Positions 56,992 through 64,000 of a DNA stretch of 64,000 nt are shown piece after piece. The notes below the pieces were generated by a model. It was not told the origin of the DNA, did not search any database, and was given only the letters and a program-made list of their open reading frames with translations. Made by a program: the position numbers and the translations under genes. This DNA is from Alcaligenes sp. SDU_A2 (GTDB taxonomy: Bacteria; Pseudomonadota; Gammaproteobacteria; Burkholderiales; Burkholderiaceae_B), in NCBI RefSeq assembly GCF_038237375.1, contig NZ_CP151273.1, positions 310,001-374,000 on the forward strand, written 5' to 3'. Position 1 is the first letter of the stretch, and every line of letters starts with the position of its first letter.

Positions 56992-57432
56992 ATGTCTGAA
57001 TTGCAATTGAACAATCTCAAGCCCGCCGCCGGCGCCAAGCACGCAGCACGTCGTGTTGGTCGCGGTGTGGGTTCCGGCTTGGGCAAAACCGGCGGTCGTG
57101 GCCACAAAGGCCAGAAGTCCCGCTCCGGTGGTTTCCACAAAGTCGGCTTTGAAGGCGGTCAGATGCCTTTGCAGCGTCGTCTGCCCAAGCGTGGTTTTTC
57201 CACGCTGGACGGTCACCTGTATGCCGAAGTGCGCCTGTCCGAACTGCAGAAGCTGGATGCCGAAGTCATCGACGTCCAGGCCCTGAAGCAGGCCGGCGTG
57301 GTTGGCCAAATGGTGCGTTACGCCAAAGTCATCAAGTCTGGTGAACTTTCCCGTAAAGTTGCGCTGAAAGGCATCAATGCTACGGCCGGCGCTCGCGCCG
57401 CGATCGAAGCAGCCGGCGGCTCGCTGGAATAA
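56992..57432 (+). CDS. rplO: 50S ribosomal protein L15
   Basis: 146 residues with the Gly-rich start [24 protein letters not shown] and the RLPKRGF block. Confidence 0.97.
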   Translation: MSELQLNNLKPAAGAKHAARRVGRGVGSGLGKTGGRGHKGQKSRSGGFHKVGFEGGQMPLQRRLPKRGFSTLDGHLYAEVRLSELQKLDAEVIDVQALKQAGVVGQMVRYAKVIKSGELSRKVALKGINATAGARAAIEAAGGSLE

Positions 57433-57444
57433 AAAGGGGTCACG

Positions 57445-58770
57445 GTGGCAAAAGCTCAGGCACAGAGTAAATCGGGTCCGCGCTACGGCGATTTAAAACG
57501 TCGTCTCGTTTTCCTGTTGCTCGCCCTGATTGTCTACCGCTTGGGTACGCACATTCCGGTACCAGGCATCAATCCTGATGCCTTGTCCGAACTGTTCACT
57601 CAAAACCAGAGTGGTATTCTGGGTTTGTTTAACATGTTCTCCGGTGGTGCTCTGGAGCGATTCTCGGTGTTCGCACTGGGAATCATGCCCTACATCTCGG
57701 CGTCCATCATCATGCAATTGATGACCGCTGTGGTGCCCTCGCTGGAAGCAATCAAAAAAGAGGGTGAGTCTGGTCGTCGCAAGATCACGCAATACACCCG
57801 TTATGGAACCGTGTTTCTGGCACTGTTCCAAGGGGTCGGGATCTCCATCGCTCTGGAATCGCAACCCGGATTGGTTATCGATCCAGGTATGTTGTTCCGC
57901 TTCACTACAGTGGTTACGCTGGTAACCGGCACCATGTTCGTCATGTGGCTGGGCGAGCAGATCACTGAGCGGGGCCTGGGCAATGGCATCTCTATTCTGA
58001 TCTTCGCCGGTATCGTAGCAGGCTTGCCTAATGCACTGGGCGGCATGCTGGATCTGGTGCGTACGGATTCCATGTCGATTCTGTCGGCACTGTTTATCCT
58101 CGTTTTAGTAGCCGCCGTCACGTACTTCGTCGTCTTTGTCGAGCGTGGTCAGCGTCGTATTACGGTCAACTACGCCAAGCGTCAGGTAGGTAACCGTATT
58201 TATGGTGGTCAAAGCTCGCATTTGCCGCTCAAGCTGAATATGGCTGGCGTGATCCCTCCGATCTTCGCCTCGTCCATCATTTTGCTGCCCGCGACAATTG
58301 CCAATTGGTTTTCCAGCACGCCCGGTCTGGGCTGGCTGCGTGAAATCGAAGCAGCTTTGTCTCCTCGTCAGCCGCTTTACATCACTCTGTTCTCCGCGCT
58401 GATCATTTTGTTCTGCTTTTTCTACACGGCTCTGGTGTTCAACAGCCGCGAAACAGCAGACAACCTGAAAAAGAGCGGGGCTTTTGTCCCAGGTATTCGT
58501 CCCGGTGACCAGACAGCGCGTTATATCGATAAGATCTTGATGCGTCTGACCCTGGCCGGTGCGATCTACATCACCTTGGTGTGCCTGGTTCCAGAGTTCT
58601 TGCAAATGCGCTGGAATGTACCGTTCTATTTTGGCGGCACATCCTTGCTGATTATTGTTGTAGTAACCATGGACTTCATGGCACAGGCCCAAGCCTATGT
58701 CATGTCACAACAATACGACTCGCTGCTCAAGAAGGCTAACTTCAAAGGCTCGAGCCTGCCTATGCGGTAA
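57445..58770 (+). CDS. secY: Protein translocase subunit SecY
   Basis: 441 residues, GTG start. Ten membrane helices, the plug and translocon loops are recognisable ([41 protein letters not shown] and the cytosolic [17 protein letters not shown]). Forms the Sec channel in the inner membrane. Confidence 0.98.
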   Translation: MAKAQAQSKSGPRYGDLKRRLVFLLLALIVYRLGTHIPVPGINPDALSELFTQNQSGILGLFNMFSGGALERFSVFALGIMPYISASIIMQLMTAVVPSLEAIKKEGESGRRKITQYTRYGTVFLALFQGVGISIALESQPGLVIDPGMLFRFTTVVTLVTGTMFVMWLGEQITERGLGNGISILIFAGIVAGLPNALGGMLDLVRTDSMSILSALFILVLVAAVTYFVVFVERGQRRITVNYAKRQVGNRIYGGQSSHLPLKLNMAGVIPPIFASSIILLPATIANWFSSTPGLGWLREIEAALSPRQPLYITLFSALIILFCFFYTALVFNSRETADNLKKSGAFVPGIRPGDQTARYIDKILMRLTLAGAIYITLVCLVPEFLQMRWNVPFYFGGTSLLIIVVVTMDFMAQAQAYVMSQQYDSLLKKANFKGSSLPMR

Positions 58771-58778
58771 CGTAAAAA

Positions 58779-58997
58779 ATGGCAAAGGACGACGTCATTC
58801 AAATGCAGGGGCAGGTCCTCGAAAATCTGCCCAACGCAACTTTTCGCGTCAAGCTGGAAAATGGTCACGTAGTGCTCGGATACATTTCAGGCAAGATGCG
58901 TATGCACTATATCCGGATTCTGCCGGGCGACAAGGTCACTGTGGAGCTCACGCCCTATGATCTATCCCGCGCACGAATTGTGTTCCGCTCCAAATAA
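58779..58997 (+). CDS. infA: Translation initiation factor IF-1
   Basis: 72 residues, an OB fold: [20 protein letters not shown] and [16 protein letters not shown]. Located in its usual place after secY. Confidence 0.97.
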   Translation: MAKDDVIQMQGQVLENLPNATFRVKLENGHVVLGYISGKMRMHYIRILPGDKVTVELTPYDLSRARIVFRSK

Positions 58998-59030
58998 GCG
59001 GCCGGTTACAGGAAACCTAGGAGTCAAACC

Positions 59031-59144
59031 ATGAAGGTAATGGCATCGGTAAAGCGGATCTGCCGCAACTGCAAAATCATTAAACGTCATGGCGTGGTGC
59101 GTGTCATCTGCACCGATCCACGTCATAAGCAGCGTCAAGGCTAA
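59031..59144 (+). CDS. rpmJ: 50S ribosomal protein L36
   Basis: 37 residues ([20 protein letters not shown]...): the short gene after infA. Cys11, Cys14, Cys27 and His32 form the zinc site, so this is the zinc-binding form. GGAG lies just upstream. Confidence 0.95.
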   Translation: MKVMASVKRICRNCKIIKRHGVVRVICTDPRHKQRQG

Positions 59145-59180
59145 TTTGCCGAAACGCAACCGATTTAACAAGGAATAACC

Positions 59181-59546
59181 ATGGCCCGTATTGCCGGCAT
59201 TAACATCCCGCCGCATCAACACGCCGAAATCGGTCTTACCGCGATTTTCGGCATCGGTCGCACCCGCGCGCGCAAAATTTGCGAAGCGTCGGGCATTGAA
59301 TACTCCAAGAAAGTCAAAGATCTGACCGACGCGGAACTCGAGCGCATTCGCGAACAGATCGGCCTGTTCACCGTAGAAGGTGACCTGCGTCGTGAAGTCC
59401 AGCTCTCGATCAAGCGTTTGGCTGACTTGGGAACTTACCGTGGCATGCGTCATCGCCGCGGTCTGCCAGTGCGCGGCCAACGTACACGCACTAACGCTCG
59501 CACCCGTAAAGGTCCGCGTCGCGCCGCCGCGTCCCTGAAGAAATAA
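59181..59546 (+). CDS. rpsM: 30S ribosomal protein S13
   Basis: 121 residues; [20 protein letters not shown] and the basic C-terminal [23 protein letters not shown]13 bridges the head of the 30S to the 50S. Confidence 0.98.
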   Translation: MARIAGINIPPHQHAEIGLTAIFGIGRTRARKICEASGIEYSKKVKDLTDAELERIREQIGLFTVEGDLRREVQLSIKRLADLGTYRGMRHRRGLPVRGQRTRTNARTRKGPRRAAASLKK

Positions 59547-59560
59547 TCGAGGAATAGAAG

Positions 59561-59959
59561 ATGGCCAAAGCTTCTAGCAGCGCTTCACGCGCACGCAAGA
59601 AAGTCAAAAAAAGCGTGTCGGACGGGATTGCTCACGTCCACGCTTCTTTTAACAACACGATCATCACCATTACTGACCGTCAGGGCAATGCGTTGTCCTG
59701 GGCGACGTCGGGTGGCGCGGGCTTTAAAGGCTCTCGTAAATCCACGCCGTTTGCCGCGCAGGTTGCCGCTGAAACAGCTGGCCGCACTGCCATGGAATAC
59801 GGCATTAAAAATCTTGAAGTTCGCATTAAGGGCCCCGGCCCAGGCCGTGAATCGTCGGTGCGCGCTCTGAATGCTCTGGGTATCAAGATCACCAGCATTT
59901 CAGACATCACGCCGATTCCACATAACGGCTGCCGTCCGCCCAAGCGTCGTCGCATCTAA
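59561..59959 (+). CDS. rpsK: 30S ribosomal protein S11
   Basis: 132 residues; [17 protein letters not shown] and the C-terminal PPKRRRI. Part of the platform near the decoding region. Confidence 0.98.
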   Translation: MAKASSSASRARKKVKKSVSDGIAHVHASFNNTIITITDRQGNALSWATSGGAGFKGSRKSTPFAAQVAAETAGRTAMEYGIKNLEVRIKGPGPGRESSVRALNALGIKITSISDITPIPHNGCRPPKRRRI

Positions 59960-59970
59960 GGGGAAGCTAC

Positions 59971-60594
59971 GTGGCTCGTTATATTGGACCAAAATGCAAA
60001 CTCTCGCGCCGCGAGGGTACCGATCTGTTTCTGAAGAGCGCCCGCCGCTCGCTCGATTCCAAGTGCAAGCTGGAATCGCGTCCTGGTCAGCACGGCCGCA
60101 CCTCCGGTGCCCGTACCTCTGACTTCGGTCTGCAGCTGCGCGAAAAGCAAAAGCTCAAGCGTATGTACGGCGTGCTGGAAAAACAGTTCCGCAAATACTA
60201 CGTCGAAGCCGACCGCCGCCGTGGCAACACCGGTGAAACGCTGATTCAGCTGCTGGAATCCCGCCTGGATAACGTCGTCTACCGCATGGGCTTCGGCTCC
60301 ACGCGTGCAGAGGCCCGCCAGTTGGTGAACCACCGTGCCATCGAAGTCAACGGTCACACCGCTGACATCGCTTCCATGCTGATCAAGGCCGGCGACGTCG
60401 TCTCCGTCCGCGAAAAAGCCAAATCCCAGGGCCGTATCAAGGAATCCCTGGATCTGGCTACCGGCAATGGTCTGCCACAGTGGGTCGAAGTGGACGTCGC
60501 CAAGCTGTCCGGCGTGTTCAAACAGGCTCCAGACCGCGCTGATGTCGCTCACGACGTCAACGAATCGCTGGTTGTCGAGCTGTACTCGCGTTAA
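59971..60594 (+). CDS. rpsD: 30S ribosomal protein S4
   Basis: 207 residues, GTG start. [18 protein letters not shown] and the S4 domain ([23 protein letters not shown]) are clear. In E. coli S4 represses the alpha operon. Confidence 0.98.
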   Translation: MARYIGPKCKLSRREGTDLFLKSARRSLDSKCKLESRPGQHGRTSGARTSDFGLQLREKQKLKRMYGVLEKQFRKYYVEADRRRGNTGETLIQLLESRLDNVVYRMGFGSTRAEARQLVNHRAIEVNGHTADIASMLIKAGDVVSVREKAKSQGRIKESLDLATGNGLPQWVEVDVAKLSGVFKQAPDRADVAHDVNESLVVELYSR

Positions 60595-60629
60595 TCTTTT
60601 CGCGAACAGCTTCAACAGTTCAGCAAAGC

Positions 60630-60665
60630 AAGCCCACTTCCCGATTTTTTTCGGCAAGTGGGCTT
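60630..60665 (+). other. Large hairpin between rpsD and rpoA
   Basis: AAGCCCACTT (60630-60639) pairs with AAGTGGGCTT (60656-60665), with an inner CCG/CGG pair and a T-rich loop. No T run follows, so it may be an RNA processing or stability structure rather than a full terminator. 152 bases separate the two genes. Confidence 0.6.
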
Positions 60666-60746
60666 TGCGATGCATCTCGCTGGCTCAGGCCAGTTTCCGT
60701 CAGCCTTATCGGTGTAACGAGCCGAGGGTATTGAAAAGGAAATCGA

Positions 60747-61730
60747 ATGTCTCAAGGTTTTTTGAAACCCCGTTCCATCGAAGTTGAACCGATCAGCAAG
60801 AATCACGCCAAGGTGATCATGGAGCCTTTCGAGCGCGGCTACGGCCACACTCTGGGCAACGCACTGCGCCGTATTCTGCTGTCCTCCATGACCGGCTATG
60901 CACCCACCGAAGTGCAGATCACCGGCGTGGTGCACGAGTACTCCACCCTGCCAGGCGTGGGCGAAGACGTGGTGGACATTTTGCTCAACCTCAAGGGCGT
61001 GGTCTTCAAGCTGCACAGCCGCGAAGAAGTCACCCTGATCCTGCGCAAGGAAGGTGCCGGCCAGGTTCTGGCCAGCGATATCGAGCTGCCGCACGATGTC
61101 GAGATCATCAACCCCAATCATGTCATCGCCACGCTGACCGACGACGGCAAGCTGGAAATGCAGATCAAGGTTGAACAAGGTCGTGGTTATGTGCCCGGCA
61201 ACGTGCGCGCCCTGGCCGACGATCGTACCCACACCATTGGTCGTATCGTTCTGGATGCTTCCTACAGCCCTGTGCGTCGTGTCAGCTACGCGGTCGAAAA
61301 CGCCCGTGTGGAACAGCGTACCGACCTGGACAAGCTGGTTCTGGACATCGAAACCAACGGCGTGATTTCGCCCGAGGAAGCCGTGCGCCAGTCCGCTCGC
61401 ATCCTGATGGACCAGATCTCCGTGTTTGCTGCCCTGGAAGGCGTGGGCGATGCCTACGAAGCCCCAGTGCGTGGTGCTCCACAGATCGATCCTGTGTTGC
61501 TGCGTCCTGTCGACGATCTGGAACTGACGGTTCGTTCCGCAAACTGCCTGAAAGCCGAAAATATCTACTACATCGGCGATCTGATCCAGCGTACCGAAAA
61601 CGAACTGCTCAAGACTCCGAACCTGGGTCGCAAGTCCCTGAACGAAATCAAGGAAGTCTTGGCCGCACGTGGCTTGACTCTGGGCATGAAGCTCGAGAAC
61701 TGGCCACCACTGGGTCTGGAACGTCCTTAA
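60747..61730 (+). CDS. rpoA: RNA polymerase alpha subunit
   Basis: 327 residues. The N-terminal dimerisation domain ([18 protein letters not shown]) and the C-terminal DNA- and activator-binding domain ([22 protein letters not shown]) are complete. Follows the usual rpsD. Confidence 0.98.
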   Translation: MSQGFLKPRSIEVEPISKNHAKVIMEPFERGYGHTLGNALRRILLSSMTGYAPTEVQITGVVHEYSTLPGVGEDVVDILLNLKGVVFKLHSREEVTLILRKEGAGQVLASDIELPHDVEIINPNHVIATLTDDGKLEMQIKVEQGRGYVPGNVRALADDRTHTIGRIVLDASYSPVRRVSYAVENARVEQRTDLDKLVLDIETNGVISPEEAVRQSARILMDQISVFAALEGVGDAYEAPVRGAPQIDPVLLRPVDDLELTVRSANCLKAENIYYIGDLIQRTENELLKTPNLGRKSLNEIKEVLAARGLTLGMKLENWPPLGLERP

Positions 61731-61751
61731 GCAGTAGCCGTTAAGCAGGAC

Positions 61752-61781
61752 GAGCACGTTTGAATCCGTTCGTGCTCTTTT
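61752..61781 (+). terminator. Probable terminator after rpoA
   Basis: GAGCACG (61752-61758) pairs with CGTGCTC (61771-61777), followed by TTTT. It separates rpoA from rplQ, which usually follow one another directly. Confidence 0.65.
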
Positions 61782-61961
61782 CAAGACAGATCTGCCGGCT
61801 TACCCCGACAGGCGTTGCGAAAAGAATGCGAACGGACGATTAAAATGTGCTATTGTTTTGTGTTGTCCATCCGGTCCGCAGCCTGGCTGATAGAAGAACC
61901 GGATTATCGCGCGCTGCGTGTGCGGCGCGCTAATTAGATTCATACATTAGGAAAAATCATC
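61782..61961 (+). promoter_or_regulatory. rplQ promoter and leader
   Basis: TTGCGA (61815-61820) and the A/T-rich GATTAAAAT (61838-61846) form a poor promoter. Two leader hairpins follow: CCGGT/ACCGG (61871-61902) and GCGCGC/GCGCGC (61909-61930), just before the Shine-Dalgarno (AGGAAAA). Confidence 0.4.
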
Positions 61962-62348
61962 ATGCGTCACCGTCACGGTCTTCGTAAACTGAATCGTACC
62001 AGCAGCCACCGTCTGGCCATGTTCCGCAACATGTCCGTTTCCCTGCTGACCCACGAAGCCATCAAAACCACGCTGCCCAAGGCCAAAGAGCTGCGCCGCG
62101 TGGTCGAGCCCCTGATCACTCTGGCTAAAAACCCAACTGTTGCCAATCGCCGTCTGGCTTTTGCCCGTCTGCGCGACCGCGACGCCGTCACCAAGCTGTT
62201 CGACGTCATCGGCCCCCGCGTTCAGGAGCGTAACGGTGGTTACACCCGTATTCTGAAAATGGGTTTCCGTCAGGGCGACAACGCTCCCATGGCATTCATG
62301 GAGCTGGTCGACCGCACAGAAGAACAGGAAGAAGCCGCCGCTGAATAA
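61962..62348 (+). CDS. rplQ: 50S ribosomal protein L17
   Basis: 128 residues; [20 protein letters not shown] and [21 protein letters not shown] identify L17. Last gene of the ribosomal cluster. Confidence 0.98.
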   Translation: MRHRHGLRKLNRTSSHRLAMFRNMSVSLLTHEAIKTTLPKAKELRRVVEPLITLAKNPTVANRRLAFARLRDRDAVTKLFDVIGPRVQERNGGYTRILKMGFRQGDNAPMAFMELVDRTEEQEEAAAE

Positions 62349-62374
62349 GCGCAGCTTGTTTCTATAGTGGTATT

Positions 62375-62403
62375 AAAACGGACTCTCAAGAGTCCGTTTT
62401 TTT
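62375..62403 (+). terminator. Strong terminator after rplQ
   Basis: An 11-bp stem (AAAACGGACTC / GAGTCCGTTTT) with loop TCAA runs into a seven-T tract. Confidence 0.9.
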
Positions 62404-62948
62404 ATGCCTATGGCATTTGCAATAGCAGGCAGTAGGCTCTTTGCGGGAATGGCTTCAAGCTGGGCTATTGCCTCTGTCCCTGCCTCTGCGTCCGCTTTTC
62501 TTATGACACCTGGCTGAGTCGCTGACTTTATTCCGTCTGTCGCGGCGTTGCCGTCTCGCATTCTATCTTGTCACCAGTTCAGGTTCTTCGCGTTAATACT
62601 CGATCCCTGAGTCTTAAAGCCAGCGCCAATACAAAATTTAATTGCATGTCACCCCATGGGGTCAGGCGACAAGCTAAGTCCCGGCCTGAGTCCCTAGCCC
62701 AGCTTGAGGAGCGAAGGCATGGCCTGTTTTTGCAAAAATCCATTTTAAATATTCTGGTAATGCTTTGTTGTATAAGGGTTTTGTTCGGGTTTTATAGGTT
62801 GCGTCACTTTAATGTTCAAATAATTGCAGATAAGTGATAAAACCGGCAGTTTTCCGATAGTGGCCGCCCGGACCGCTCTCTAAAATTTGCGTTAACCGGA
62901 CTCGTTATGGTGACGGGCCGCAAGAACGATAATTTCAGGAGACGGGCG
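62404..62948. other. Gap before the monooxygenase
   Basis: About 545 bases without a gene I can support. ACCCCATGGGGT (62651-62662) is a 12-base palindrome. A TAAAAT at 62881 could be a -10 box, but no -35 fits. The short frame at 62568-62837 has no recognisable features. Confidence 0.5.
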
Positions 62949-64000
62949 ATGGCACAGAATACATTGCTGACACACGACAAGTTTCTGCTGGGCACGTTTG
63001 CCACCAACTGTGGTGGCGGCATGACGGTATCCACCTTGTCGGATCGCTGGCAGGCTACATGGGAAAACAATCTGAAGCTGGGTAAATTGCTCGATGATGC
63101 AGGCATCGATTTCATGCTGCCTATCGCCCGCTGGATTGGTTACGGCGGCGAAACCGACTTTCACGGCTACGTGCTGGAAACGGTCACCTGGGCGACGGCC
63201 TTGCTGGCCAATACCCGCAATATCAGCGTGTTTGCGACAGTGCATACGGTTGCTAACCATCCTGTCGTGCTGGCCAAGCAGATTGCCACCATGGCGCAAA
63301 TCAGCGGTAACCGGGTAGGTCTGAATATCGTGGCCGGTTGGAACAAGCCTGAATACGATGCCTTGGGTGTCACACTGCCCGACGATCACGAGACCCGGTA
63401 CGGCTATGCCCAGGAATGGTTCGATTTGATCAAGAAGATCTGGCACCATGATGGCCGTTTTGACTGGGATGGCACGTATTTCCAGGCCAAAGGCGTGTAC
63501 GGCAATCCGCGACCAGAATATGATCCGCCTATCTTTAATGCGGCCGGTTCCGGACAGGGCCGTGAGTTTGCCAGCCGCAATGCCAATTTCTTGTTCACGC
63601 CGGCGATGGAGCTGGATCGTTCCAAGAAAGAAGTGGCCGACCTCAAGGCACAAGGTCAAGCGCAGGGTCGCAAGGTGGATGTGATGACCTTCTCGCACGT
63701 GGTGTGCCGTCCTACCGAAGCCCAAGCCAAGGCCGAGTGGGCGCGCATCATGGGCCATATCGACAATGGCGCTGTGGACAATCTGATGCGTCTGCAATTT
63801 GCGCATGCGCATTCGTTCCCGCACGAATTGTTGGCGCAGATCCGCGAGCGCATGGCTGCCGGTCATGGCGGCTTTCCGTTGGTCGGCACGCCTGAACAAG
63901 TGGCCGATGGTCTGTGCGCCTTGCATGCAGCGGGCTTTAGGGGAACAACCTTGTCCTTTGTCGACTATGTTCAGGAGTTCCCGTATTTCCGTGATACTGT
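62949..64000 (+). CDS. LLM-class flavin-dependent monooxygenase (3' end cut by window)
   Basis: 350 residues are visible, starting MAQNTLLTHDKFLLGTFATN, with AGGAG upstream; the frame is open to the window end. It has the luciferase-like barrel: FMLPIARWIGYGGETDFHGYVLETVTWATALLANT, VHTVANHPVVLAKQIATMAQIS and GRVGLNIVAGWN-like segments, close to the alkanesulfonate, dimethylsulfone or RutA pyrimidine monooxygenases. It uses reduced flavin and O2. Which substrate it takes is not fixed, but a C-S bond oxygenase would fit the sulfur genes at 8675-18246, about 45 kb away. Confidence 0.85.
   Translation, partial: MAQNTLLTHDKFLLGTFATNCGGGMTVSTLSDRWQATWENNLKLGKLLDDAGIDFMLPIARWIGYGGETDFHGYVLETVTWATALLANTRNISVFATVHTVANHPVVLAKQIATMAQISGNRVGLNIVAGWNKPEYDALGVTLPDDHETRYGYAQEWFDLIKKIWHHDGRFDWDGTYFQAKGVYGNPRPEYDPPIFNAAGSGQGREFASRNANFLFTPAMELDRSKKEVADLKAQGQAQGRKVDVMTFSHVVCRPTEAQAKAEWARIMGHIDNGAVDNLMRLQFAHAHSFPHELLAQIRERMAAGHGGFPLVGTPEQVADGLCALHAAGFRGTTLSFVDYVQEFPYFRDT

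Noticed and set aside
62568-62837. Possible 89-residue protein after rplQ
   Set aside because: No ribosome-binding site, no recognisable motif and codon use unlike the neighbours.
1-64000. CRISPR arrays, tRNA or rRNA genes, insertion-sequence transposases
   Set aside because: Looked for spaced short repeats, cloverleaf 3' CCA ends and transposase motifs on both strands by eye; none seen.

Overview
The window looks like the chromosome of a betaproteobacterium, most likely of the family Alcaligenaceae (Bordetella, Achromobacter, Alcaligenes and relatives). The basis is the character of the ribosomal proteins (for example the N-terminus of L3), the GC-rich coding regions, and the gene types around them. 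The genus cannot be fixed from the sequence alone.

Layout. (1) 2-2112: the end of a glycine-betaine type ABC transporter, with a binding protein fused to its permease and an ATPase of the ProV type. (2) 2213-7149: a promoter, then the S10 ribosomal operon starting at rplC (no rpsJ here) and ending at rpsQ with a strong terminator. (3) 7150-53017: about 46 kb of non-ribosomal genes lying between rpsQ and rplN, which are adjacent in most bacteria. (4) 53074-62403: the spc and alpha operons from rplN to rplQ (with secY, infA, rpmJ and rpoA), with their own promoter and final terminator. (5) 62949-64000: the start of a flavin-dependent (LLM-class) monooxygenase that runs off the window.

The 46-kb middle part holds several blocks. 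A structured, gene-free stretch (7195-7470) follows rpsQ. Next come an AraC-type regulator, an AhpD-like protein, an acyl-CoA-dehydrogenase-like flavoprotein and a sulfonate/nitrate-type ABC importer. They lie beside cysJ-cysI-cysG, which reduce sulfite and make siroheme, so organosulfur use is a reasonable inference. An AT-rich stretch then leads into a small unrecognised module (18946-22902). It has a cytosolic-looking protein followed by a membrane-anchored beta-propeller protein, partly duplicated, with one broken copy; this looks like a toxin/immunity or effector/immunity island, but that is inference. A fatty-acid degradation region follows: fadL, a hotdog-fold protein, a secreted chalcone-isomerase-like protein and fadD in one unit; a PsrA-like TetR regulator with fadE-fadI-fadJ in another; and an aldehyde dehydrogenase.

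The largest block (35476-53017) is a cellulose operon: bcsD, bcsP, bcsQ, bcsA, bcsB, a second frameshifted bcsB, bcsZ and bcsC. Four genes resembling the Pseudomonas wssFGHI/alginate acetylation genes follow directly. Together they would make, export, trim and O-acetylate cellulose. The gene overlaps and short gaps suggest a single transcript from a promoter near 35314-35342, next to a long inverted repeat.

The strongest leads are the tandem, mosaic effector/immunity-like module, the double BcsB with a frameshift, the secreted chalcone-isomerase-like protein placed between FadL and FadD, and the splitting of the ribosomal cluster into separately promoted halves.
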